DNA from: Tilletiaria anomala UBC 951
Lineage: Eukaryota; Basidiomycota; Exobasidiomycetes; Georgefischeriales; Tilletiariaceae
Reading direction: 5' to 3'
NCBI RefSeq assembly: GCF_000711695.1
Contig: NW_013547014.1
Coordinates: 62,001 to 126,000 of the forward strand
DNA: 64,000 nt
Part shown: positions 47,748 to 57,826 of the stretch, piece by piece
How positions within the stretch are numbered: the first letter of the stretch is position 1
How the letters are laid out: every line of letters starts with the position of its first letter
The notes under the pieces: model-generated
The model's database searches: none
The model's input: only the letters and a program-made list of their open reading frames with translations
What the model was told of the DNA's origin: nothing
Translations under genes and position numbers: made by a program

Positions 47748-50233
47748 TCACCATTGTACCGCCAGACCATTCGTCTCTTCAGTAGGAAGTGCTCTGTATT
47801 GTGTACGCAGCAGCTTTTCGCGCGGTATTAAGCTGGTTTCTTGAATTTCCTGCACAACTTTATCTGCGATGTCGTCGAGGTGCATTGTGGGCACCACCGT
47901 GCCACTCTCAGCGATGATGTTGTCGAAAGCGATCTGTGCTCTTGCTTTCGGAGCGATGCCAGTTGACGCTTTCGCCTTGTCTGAATGGTCTAGGGAAGAG
48001 AAGGAAGACCAGTATGCATTCTCTACGTTCGCGACCCATTCCTTCGACGTGCCTTGCCAGCCTTGCATGCGCAGCTCGTCGAAACTCTCAGTACCGTTGG
48101 ATGTATTTGCCCAGCCGCCTTCGACGTATCCCTCGGGGTCGGCTTGGCCTGTGGCAGATGCATCGAGCCCGTTGAGTGTGCCGTTGCCGCTGCCGTTGGC
48201 ATGGGCATTCGTCGTGTCCCCGAGAGGAGGCCGCAGCTGCCCGCCGCCATTGACACAGCCGGACGGGCAAGCCATCACCTCGATGTAGTCGTAGCCTCGT
48301 TCACCGTCACTTTCCAGCGGACTGGCTGTTCCTGACCCTGGCGCTGACCCTCTTGCTCCTCTTCTGACCATTCCAGCCCCAGCACGCCCGTGCGCAGCAA
48401 TCCTTGCACGCATGCCGACGCCTCCTTTGTCTGCGCTGCCGCTGCCGCCAAGGCTGATCGCGCTGACGCCTACACCGTTGATACTTTTAGCTGCAGCGCC
48501 ACGCGCGCTTCGTGTGCCAGTTTGCTTGTGCAGCTTGCGTACGAGGTTCTGCAGGTTGCGGAAGCCGTAGCAGTAGGCGCCTTTGAAGAGGATCTCGCCC
48601 GCTTCCTGCTGCGCGTCGTTCTCGATCGAGGTGGACGGTGCACGTAAGATGAATTCGATATAGTCGGCCGAGCGAATCGTCGAGATGAAAAGCTGCGGTA
48701 CAGCTCCAGCGCGATGCAATCGATGCTCTTGTAGCCACTCAAGCGCGACTGCTTGGATCAGGCAGAAGAGGTAGCTTCCGCTGCTGCTTCCATCGTGTTC
48801 GATTCCTGATGGCAGAGCGAGTGCAGATGAATCCGTCGCATCGGACTCGCTTTGTACTGCACTGTGGCCATTCTGCAACAGGCCATATTTGACATGGCCT
48901 CCATTTGTACGAAGGGTGTTGACGAGCTCGGTCTTAATCCCTGCATTTGCGCCGATTGCAAGCTCCTGCTGCAGCATATCCTCCTCTTCTTCCAGCACCT
49001 GAGACAGATCGAATCCCTCCTCTTCCATTAACTTCTCCAGCTCACCCGTGGTGAGAACGCAGTCGACCTCTTTCCAGCCCGTTACTTCGTCCACAAAGTC
49101 TTGCCTCGAAGCCTCCAGTTTCTTGTCATAGCACGGCATGACGGTGACGTGGTATACGCGCTGGAAGGGTGCTTCCTTTGCTGCAGTACGGTTGGAGAGG
49201 GGGAGGAGGTAGCGCTTGGCCAAGATGCCGGCAACCTGCTGCGGCGACTTGGTGGTGGAGATAAAAGGCAGGAGCTCGCCATGTGTCTTTTCGGCGTAGC
49301 AGATCCAGCCAGGGCATGCGCTGGCGAGCATGGGGAGCCCTTTATGTGGCTCAACCACGTTGCCGACACTGCTGAGCCGCGACCCAAGTTTTTGAGGGAC
49401 AAAGTCGTCTTCTCCTATTCCACCATGATCTAGGCCCTTCCGCTGCCGTCGCCGTCTCTCTTCGCGTCGGCGCTCGATAAACTCGGCAGTGTGCTCACGC
49501 AGCGCGACATGACGAGCGAACGTCGTGTCGTAGATGTGATGGAAGCCGAAGCGCTGAGCGAGGAAATGGCGAATACGAAGGAGGATGAGGTACAGTGGGA
49601 CGGTAGAGTGCAGGGTGTACTGCAACTTGGCTGCCAGCGAGGAAAGTGATTGGGGCGAGATGCTTGCCACGCGCAGAGTCCTCCCCTCCACCCCTTCTGC
49701 TGCTGCCGCCATGGCACCCGAGGACTTTGAAACTATCTCTGCCTGTTGTTCAAGTCCAAGCTGCTCCACGACAGCCCTGCGCATCTCTTCGTGGCTCTGC
49801 ATGGTGATCAGCACACTTTCGGCGCTGGTGACGCAACCGCTGCACGCGAGGCAATCGTTGAGAGATATTTGCGCTGCTTCCAGCTTCGTTCGTGCCCTCG
49901 GCTGAGCGGTTAAAGATGAAGCAGCGCCGGCGAATTCAGGCAGGGGCTGCCCCTCGTAGTACGAACCATCGTGGTCGATGGAGATCTCTGTCGCGGCGCG
50001 CCCGCTTGCGCCAGCGGTTGTCTCGGCGTCGCCATTGTCACTGGCGAGCTGAATGGGGAGGGAGTTGATTTCCACGGGTTTGATGCATGCTTGCGAGGGG
50101 CCCAGATAGTCGTTGAGGTCTGTGAGCGTCTGCCGGAAATATAGTTGTGTCAGAGCCCACAGCTCATACCAAGGATTGACGGGTCGAGTTTGAACAGGTC
50201 TAGGGGACTCACCAATGCTCCAGAGAATACCAT
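47748..50233 (-). CDS. NAR1: Nar1, cytosolic Fe-S cluster assembly factor
   Basis: [FeFe]-hydrogenase-like protein of the cytosolic iron-sulphur assembly pathway, linking the early scaffold to the targeting complex. Two exons: a 21-nt first exon 50233-50213 and 50129-47748, with an 83-nt intron, giving 800 residues. Splicing yields MVFSGALTLTDLNDYLGPSQ, the canonical Nar1 start; the genomic frame reads past it to 50360 and would mislead annotation. Ligands of the N-terminal cluster are the Cys in QACIKPVE and NDCLACSGC. Ligands of the second cluster are in SACPGWICYAEKTHGE, MPCYDKKLEA and VMACPSGCVNGGGQ. Longer than yeast Nar1 (491 residues) because of Ser/Gly-rich inserts, one before the ACPSGC region. 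The last residues, AVQW, end in Trp, in line with the C-terminal aromatic known in CIA-interacting proteins. Confidence 0.93.
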
Positions 50234-51221
50234 TGCCACTGCGCGTCCCCGACACACAACAGTGAGCACATCCGTTTACCGTTGGCGGCTCTTGAAACGC
50301 GCTGGGACTGGTAGACTTGGAAGTATCCGAGCCTAGCCTCTGCGGCTCTGATTTTTGCACCGTAAGTGTCTAGCAATGGTCCGTGAGTGGATCCAATCAA
50401 CCTCATCCATCGGCGTCTGGAGGGAAGATGGGGATGATGGTGGCGGGGGTCATCCCAAAATTTTGGAGACAGGTTATTGTGCTTCTCCGCGCCGGTGATA
50501 AGGCGGACACGGTAACCCTACTTTTCAAGAACTCAGCAACACATCCATTGCAGTTCTCGTGCGAGAATGGAATTTCGCGGGAATCCTGCCCGAGTCCCGC
50601 ACTTTGGCCAGCGGGAGTTGGCCAAAGAAATGGGTTTTTTTGGGGAGGAGAAGGATTTGGGGGGAGTTAGGGTTGGACTCTCCCGCGGGATCCCGGGAAT
50701 CCCGAACGAGAATGCAAACTCTACTTGGCTCGCTCTAACTGCTCGTCCATCAATTGCCACTGAGGTGCTATGTTCAAAGAACGTTCTTCTTCCGTATGTC
50801 ACTAATGGCAGATCGGAGGCCAGGATGTATTCACATGTACTCCTTCCTCGATACTTCCTGGGGTCTCTGGTATCCATGGAGCGATATGGCGATGCCCAAT
50901 CCCGGCATGTCCCAGGATCGGGCATCGTGCTAGAACGGTTGGGCTGACAAATACTGACTGTGTATTTCATGCTTTCCAGCGATGATTGTTATCTGGCCCA
51001 CCGTTTGGCATCGAGACCTCGCCAGGTTGGACTCTTCATGAACGTTGGGAGTCTGCTTACACAGAAAGCGACAGTAGCGTGCTGCTTGGCCGACAGCTGT
51101 GGCCCCCCTCATCCATGCTTCTGATGGCTTTTCTTGTGGGGGTTGTCATCTGTATCATAATCTGCAAATAGGGTAGCCCTCATCTATTCTACTGCGGAGT
51201 CTATAAATCGACATGTTGGCA
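50234..51221. other. intergenic region TIM paralogue/NAR1
   Basis: About 990 bp with no supported gene. It contains a GC-rich block rich in CCCGCGGGATCCCGGG-like palindromes at about 50565-50712 with a T7 and G-rich run in its centre. Short frames here have no motifs. Confidence 0.45.
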
Positions 51222-52046
51222 TCAGACCCCGAACCCTCCGCCGACTTCTACGACCGTCTTGGCGAATCTCTCGGGGTCATGCGCGAAACGCCCGAGGAAG
51301 AGCCCATCGACGCCGTCCTTGAGCTTGTCGAACAAGCCAGGACCCGCGCTTCCGCCGTACAGGATGCGGACACTACCTTCGAACCCTTTGGCCGCCTGGC
51401 ACCTTTGCCGCAGCGCCTTTGTCACGGCCACAACGTGCTCTGCCGGCGCAGGCTCCGAGGCGCCGATCGCCCAGACTGGCTCGAACGCGAGTACGATCTC
51501 TTTGCTCTTGCTGTCCTTCAGCACGTCTGCGTCGTCAAACACGCCTGAAACCTGTTGCCAGCATTCCTCCACTGCGTTCTCCACACCGCCCTCCTTCTTT
51601 TGCTCGCCGATGCAGATCAAGGGCGTCATCCCGTTCCGCAGGGCCGCCTTCGCCTTCAACACGACCCAAGCGTCCGTCTCGCCAAAGTAGCGCCGCCGCT
51701 CCGCATGCCCGATCTCGACGATCTTGACACCTGCCTGACTGAGCTGCAAGGGAGACACTTCGCCCGTGAACGCACCGGCATCTTGGTAATGCGTGTTTTG
51801 CGCGCCAAGGATGAGCGGGACCGGCGGGCTGGCGGTTTTGTTGAACTCCTCGATCGCCTGGCGACAAGGGATGATGCTGAGAAAGTCTGGGATGAGGAAG
51901 ACGTCTGTTGATTGATGAAGCTTCGGCAGAAAGTGCTGCAAGTGCGAGAGGACCTGAGATGTGTACTGTGCTGTTTTGGCGAGGTCAAAGTACATCTTGG
52001 TCGAGACGCCAACGAGTCGATGAGGTGATGGGGCGGAAGTGGCCAT
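51222..52046 (-). CDS. triosephosphate-isomerase-family paralogue
   Basis: TIM-barrel sugar-phosphate isomerase of 274 residues in one exon. The catalytic triad is kept: Lys in VSTKMYFDL, His in IGHAERRRYFGE and Glu in AFEPVWAIG. It differs from glycolytic TIM at normally fixed places: STKMYF for NWKMN, GHAERR for GHSERR, FEPVWAIGASEPA for YEPVWAIGTG. The phosphate-gripping end is ILYGGSAGPG then GLFLGRFAHDP, in place of the usual YGGSV and GA. Such changes also occur in bacterial erythrulose-phosphate isomerases of this family, so a tetrose- or other ketose-phosphate substrate is possible. A separate glycolytic TIM is expected elsewhere in the genome. The Met at 52046 was chosen; Mets upstream in frame would add a non-conserved leader of up to 26 residues. 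Confidence 0.85.
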   Translation of the reverse strand: MATSAPSPHRLVGVSTKMYFDLAKTAQYTSQVLSHLQHFLPKLHQSTDVFLIPDFLSIIPCRQAIEEFNKTASPPVPLILGAQNTHYQDAGAFTGEVSPLQLSQAGVKIVEIGHAERRRYFGETDAWVVLKAKAALRNGMTPLICIGEQKKEGGVENAVEECWQQVSGVFDDADVLKDSKSKEIVLAFEPVWAIGASEPAPAEHVVAVTKALRQRCQAAKGFEGSVRILYGGSAGPGLFDKLKDGVDGLFLGRFAHDPERFAKTVVEVGGGFGV

Positions 52047-52444
52047 GTTGGCTGCCTGCCCGTGGACCAGGCCGTGCGGTGATTGACTTGGACCGCCTTG
52101 TTTCAGCTGTTGCGTGCGCCGCATCGAGAGTGATAGGCATAATTCTGACCTTCACATTGCGTTGCTTGACGGGCGATATGTGATGCTTTGGAAGCAGCGT
52201 GAACAAATTGCAGCTCGAAAGAGGAGAGTACGGAACTCTCTCCAGCAGTTGGCTTGTGCGCCGCCCACAGGCCACGGTGCACCAACGGCATGTTCGTATT
52301 GCATAGCGGATCATCTTCACACGGGAGTAGTACCTTCCTTTGATGCCATTGCAAATCAAGTTGAGCTGAGCTTGTGCACAGAGCAGCAACGACGGCAACT
52401 TCGCATTTGCTACCCTTGGGTACCAGCGGCGCGCCATCCCAGCC
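52047..52444. other. divergent intergenic region TIM paralogue/TLG2
   Basis: About 400 bp between divergent starts. Nothing but presumed promoters. Confidence 0.5.
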
Positions 52445-53911
52445 ATGTCGACCCGCTCCTCAACGCCGCTGAGCGACCACCGCGGCGCAGGACCTTCCGG
52501 CGCCATAGCGGCCGGCAGTAGCAGCCTCAGCACAGGCACTTCCCCGTTACCAAGGCAGGCCTACCTGGGCACCACGCGCTCGCGGACGCTTCTCTTTCAG
52601 TCTTATCGAGACTCCGTACCGCGCTCCCGCGTACCCACCAGCGGCGCTTACAGCGAGGACGACGGGGGGGCGTACTTTTCATCCTCTTCGGATCTCAAGG
52701 GCAAGCGCCGACAAGGGTCGTACTTTGACTCGAATGGCGACTTGCGACATGATGCAGAAGAAGACGTCCGAGCTGGGCTCCTAAATGGCGCTGCGGATCC
52801 AGATGGATCGTCCTACCCTCCAGCACCGACCCACACCTCGATAGACTTGTCGGCTTTGCCGCCGAAATGGGTCGACATCTCAGATGAGGTCGATAGCATA
52901 CTCGCCTCCTCAATACGTCCGAAAATAGCCCAGCTGGACAAGCTTCATGCCAAGCACCTCCTCCCCGCGTTCACCGATCGGTCCAAGGAAGAGCAAGAGA
53001 TCGAGAATCTGACAACGGAGATCACGCGCGAATTCCGCAAATGCAGCCGGCTCATCTCATCCTTGGCCCAACATACAAAGCGGCAGCAACATCAGTCCTC
53101 CAAGACAAGGGGACCTTCATCGACACCGCAGCTGACGAACCGGCAGATCGTCCTGGCACAGAATGTGCAGACGGCGCTAGCGACAAAAGTTCAGGACCTG
53201 AGCGGCATCTTTCGCAAGAAGCAAAGCGTCTACTTACAGCGGCTCAAAGGCATGGAAGTCCGAGGGAGAGATCTGGCTGCAGCCAGTGGAATGCTGAGCA
53301 AAAATGGTGTCTTGCATCGAGACAGCGAGATCGCAGTTCGGGAGGACATGGAGCTGGTCAGTCGTTCTTGCATGCCTCCTCCTGGATGGTCTGGCTCATC
53401 CGCCCTTCTCCCCCCCCCCCGCAGTCCTATCAGCAGCTCAAGCCATCCGGCGGCCAACCCGAGTCCCTACTTTTGCTCGAAGAACAGGAGCTGGCGTCCG
53501 GCAAGGACCAGGAAGAGGCCAACATCCAACAGCGCGATCGCGAGGTCACGCAGATCGCGAAGTCAATCGCAGAGCTTGCAGAGCTGTTCCAGGACCTTAG
53601 CGCGCTCGTCATCGAGCAAGGGACGATGGTCGATCGCATCGATTTCAATATCGAGAACATGGGCAAGCACATGCATGCAGCGGTGGAGGAGCTGAACACT
53701 GCGCAAAGGTCAGGCGATCAACCTTGTGACACGAGAGAGATCTCTCCTTGGCATGGCCCGCACGAACTGACAAACCCTCGCTTTCGCTCGCAGATATCAA
53801 CGACGGACAGGACGAGTGCAGTGCATTCTCTTCCTCATTTTGTGCATTGCACTGCTCCTCGCCATCATCATCATCAAGCCTTTCTGGCGCTCAGCAAGTC
53901 GTCGAGCCTGA
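52445..53911 (+). CDS. TLG2: Tlg2/syntaxin-16 Qa-SNARE
   Basis: Qa-SNARE of the trans-Golgi network and early endosomes, receiving endosome-derived vesicles. Three exons, 52445-53356, 53425-53708 and 53794-53911, give 437 residues. N-terminal part: ATRSRTLLF-type segment (TTRSRTLLFQSYRDS), then LPPKWVDISDEVDSILASSI, characteristic of Tlg2, and an Habc bundle. The SNARE helix is EVTQIAKSIAELAELFQDLS with the zero-layer Gln in VIEQGTMVDRID. After the last intron come YQRRTGR and a C-terminal anchor (CILFLILCIALLLAIIIIK). Both introns (68 and 85 nt) begin GTCAG instead of the GTGAG/GTAAG common in this window, and the first ends in a run of C before GCAG. Stops 134 bp from the DIS3 stop. Confidence 0.93.
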
Positions 53912-54045
53912 GCCTTCCTTCATTGTGGCAGGATCAGTACCTAACCAATCTCACGTGAAACGTGTCTCCTGGCTGCGTCGCAATTGAATGCTATTGCGAT
54001 GCGAGGCAATGCGCGGTGCTAGTCTACTTTATTCGTGCACTTTTA

Positions 54046-57000
54046 TTATACCAGAAGCGCCATCTTGACTTTACCGCGCTGCGTGTTGCGATCCTTTTCG
54101 ACTCCCAGCTCTACCATGCATTTGTCAAAGACGCCGATCGTGATATCTGACGAAACGCACAAGCGTGTCAGTCAATTTAGGTAGCACTGGAGTCGCCCTC
54201 GCGTACATGGTTTGCTGCTCTTCTTACCTTTGCTCAGTTTCGACACTTCCTTCGGAATTGTAACTTGGTAATTCTCCGCGTCGAACGCGCAGTCCTTGTC
54301 GAACGTGATGAGCCCTTCGAGGCCGTACCGATTGACAAAGACTGCGACGCCGTTCCTGAAGGTGCGGATGACGAACGCCTCCTCCTTGAGCGCAACCTGG
54401 CCCGTGCCGACCTGTTTTCCGCCGCCGTGCTGCTCGTTCTTACGCGCGATTGCGAGGCCGACATAAAACTCGACGCTGGCCCTGCCAGCAAATTGCGCGG
54501 CGCGATGGCGCTGGTTGGCATTGCGCAGCACGTCCTCAACGTACTCCTTCGAGTGCAGGTTTGGGTGCAGGCCGCTGTAGTTGATGCACGCGGCCAGCTG
54601 GCGGTGCGCGAGCACGTCGGCATACCGACGGATGGGCGACGTGAAGTGTGTGTACATGCCGCACGCGAGGCCGTAATGCCCGAAAGCATCGTGCGAGACG
54701 CTGCCGCTGCAAAAGTACTCGGCAGAGAGCATGCAGCGCGTTGCCATGATGCGCACGAGCGTATTGAACGCCGGCTCGCGCGGATCGACGCATGCGTCGA
54801 GGCTGGTGGCGAGTGCTTTGGACGAAGACGCGTCGAGATGCATGCCGCGCTTCTTTTGCAGAATGTCTGCCAGCACCTCAAAGTTCGTGCTCGGCGGTTG
54901 ACCGTGCCGGCGAAGGACGGTGGTCTGTGGGAAGGACTGGTAGTTGCGCTGTGCGACGCTGATGTTGGCGAGCAGCATGAACTCCTCGACGAGGCTGTTC
55001 GTCTCGCGCATCTCCTTTTGCTCCACGTCGATCGGCCCCGTCGTCTCCTGCGAGTCGAGGTGGATGCGCACCTCGGGGCTGGCCAGGTTGAGCGCACCGG
55101 CATCGTGGCGCTTCTGCTTGAGCTTGATGGCGAGCGTGTTGAGCAGGCGGATGCTGCGCGTGATCGCGTCGTTGAGCGTAACGTCATCCTTGCGCTTCTG
55201 AGCCTCCTCATACGTGAACGCGGCCTTGGACGCGATGACGCTCTTGTGGAAGCGCACGCTGACAATGTCCGCCGCGTCCGGCGTCAGCTCCCAGATCACA
55301 CTGAACGCGAGCCGCTCAACGTGCGGCCGGAGCGAACACAGATTTGTACCGAGCAGCGCGGGGAGCATATCGATGCGCTTGTCGACCAGGTACACGGTTG
55401 TGCTCCGACTGGCCGCCTCAGCGTCCATCGGCGTCTGCGGCTTGACAAAGTAGCTAACGTCGGCAATGTGCACGCCCGCCTCGATGTTGCCGTTGGGCAG
55501 CTCCTTGGCGTGGAGCGCATCGTCGATGTCCTGGCACCCGGGCGGGTCTATGCTGCAGATGTTCTCCTCGCGCAGGTCGACGCGATCGCGCCAGTGAGGG
55601 CCGCCTAGCTCCTTGGGCGGGACTTTCCATTGGTCGCCCTCAGGCGGCAGGCAGTCAAGGATGGCTTGGGAGAAGGGTCGGTACGATACGCCGTGCTCGA
55701 GGAGGAGCGACTCCTGCTCAGCTTCCTTGCTTTCCGTCGCGCCAAGCGCACGCACAAAATGGCCATCTGGATACCGGCTTGTGGGAAGCCAGTCATCGAT
55801 GGCGATGAGAATCTTCTGGCCCAGTAGTGATTTTGCCTGGCGAGTCCGGATCCGCACACGCGGCACCTTACGATCGACGGGTGTGGCAAAGAGCGACGTC
55901 TGGCCCATCGACGCGGTGATCACTGCACCATGCACGGAGGACGCATCAATGTGTGCAACGTACGACCGCCAGTTGCGCTTGACGATGCCGACGACGCGGC
56001 CGGTCGGCCTGCGTTCCTTGGCATTGGCCTGCGCTGTCCTGCGCGCCTCTTCTTCCTCACGCTTCTGGATCGCAGCCTCTTCGTCGTTGTCAAGGCCTGT
56101 GGATGGCTGGTCATTGCCGCCCTCTTCACCGTCTCCGTCACCTGCATCGCCGGCATCGTCGTTTCGCAACGCCTTGTCTGCATCCAGCACTGCATCGGCG
56201 GCTGCGCGCCACTCGCTTTCGGGAAGGATCTCGATCGCAACAATGTCGCCGTCGACGGCGCGGTTCATCGCCTGGCGCCCGACAAGCAGGACCGGGTGAT
56301 CAAACCGGGGGATCTTGATGGTTGCCTCGAGGTAGTTGTATGGGCTGGCGTTGAAGAAGCCCGAGTGCAGCGCGCCTGATGTAATCCCCGCCGTGACTTC
56401 AGCCGCATCAAGGAGGTCGGGGTAGAAGACGGCATGCTTCTCCAGAGGAGTGGTCCCAGCAGCAGTATCATCGCTGTTGGAGGCTGAGCGCGCAGCGAGC
56501 AAGTCGAAGAGCTGATCGGACTGCGCTTTATCGGGCCATGCTTGGATGTATTCGCGCACGCTCAGTGCATCGATGCCATCTTGCCTCGCCTTGCGAACAT
56601 TGTCGGCATCGTCCGAGAGAAGCATGACCCCCGCAGGTGGCGAGAGGGCCCGGAAGTGAGCTGCGTACCACTGTGCTGCTGCCCGAATCGCGCGGTCGTT
56701 GGTATCGTTGGGCGACTCGCCTGGCGTCCGTGCGATGGCCGTTGCTCTTACGAAGCATACGCGAAAATGTGTGTCAGTTAGAGTAGCCAACACAGCCCCA
56801 GTCAGCGAATCCACAAGGGGGGACTCACTCGCTAAAATCGTTCCAGTAGACCCAGTAGTTGCGCTCCGGTTCGCGGATCAGCGCCTGCAGACGGTTGAAC
56901 AGAGGCAAGCTGCGGTGCCGCACCTCGTCGAGGACGGTCTGCAAGAGGATGACGGAGGTGATGGCGGGTGTCTCGCGGGGCGCTTTTGAGCTGGAAGATG

Positions 57001-57355
57001 CGGCGGACGGCTTGAGGGTCGCTTCGAGGAGGTCAATCTGGTGGAGTACGACGTTGGTGTCGATCAGGAGGTGGCGATGCCCATGCGAGGCAGGCTGAAG
57101 AAGGGGAAGCGAGCGCGACTCGCTGGAGCGCACCGCCGCGGCCAGCTGGGCATGGTGGCCGGCACAACTGGCGCACGCGGGGTGGCCGCAGCCCAGGTCG
57201 GAGCGCAGGTAGCGTTCACGCACTACGCGCAGGACTTTTCCCTTGGCCGTCTTGCGCTGGAACTTGGTGAGGTGCCGAGCACCGCAACCGCCATCATCGT
57301 CGCCCTGAGAAGACGGCGGAAGGGGCCGCTTGAGGATGCTGATTCGGCCAGTCAT
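54046..57355 (-). CDS. DIS3: Dis3/Rrp44, catalytic exosome RNase
   Basis: 3'-5' exoribonuclease and endonuclease of the RNA exosome. Three exons, 57355-56829, 56746-54228 and 54146-54046, with introns of 82 and 81 nt, give 1048 residues. PIN domain: HLLIDTNVVLHQIDLLE, SVILLQTVLDEVRHRSLPLF, YWVYWNDFSE joined to the next exon, then SPNDTNDRAIR with further acidic residues. Cold-shock domains carry GRVVGIVKRNWRSYV. The RNB domain has ICSIDPPGCQDIDDALHAKE, the Asp cluster of the exonuclease site, plus YFVKPQTPMDAEA and THFTSPIRRYADVLAHRQLA. The final exon encodes the end of the S1 domain (VFDKCMVELGVEKD). Acceptor CGTAAG for exon 2 was chosen because it restores the frame and the family sequence; a branch-like CTAACTGAC lies 27 nt upstream. 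Confidence 0.94.
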
Positions 57356-57826
57356 GGCGCCGTTGGATGCGCAATTTACGCCGCAGGGATTGGCTCTGCT
57401 GGCCAAAGAGCTTAGCTACTGTAGCTGTAGCTGAAGTCGCCTGGGCTTGCCTGTGTGCCGTGCCATCAAGGAGTATGCATAGGCTAGCATCTGCAATCCA
57501 TGCATCGCTCCTCCCAGCGACGAGCAGCACTATTTATTATACAGAGAAGAGAAATGTGGGAACTTTCTGATTATGTAATCACCCCCAGCAGAGAGACGTT
57601 CTTCTCATCAGCTTTTTGACCTCCGAGTCCAACCTGACCAACGTCCATGCTGGGGCTGGATGACTCGACTCGGGGTAGCAGCTTTTCTGGCAAAGTGCCC
57701 TCATCACCACATCTCGCTCAAGCTGCCTTCTTTCTTCTGCTCACTGCAGTGCCCAGCGTTCTTCGTGTTTCGCTGATGGCCCTTGTTGCAATCGGCCGCC
57801 GTGTCGTTGCTTGTTGACGAGACACC
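57356..57826. other. divergent intergenic region DIS3/FLX1
   Basis: About 470 bp. An AT-rich CTATTTATTATACAG tract lies near 57530. No gene seen. Confidence 0.45.

Noticed and set aside
54265-55608. A 447-codon frame antisense to DIS3.
   Set aside because: Mirror frame of a GC-rich conserved gene; its translation has no family features, whereas the sense strand encodes the RNB domain.
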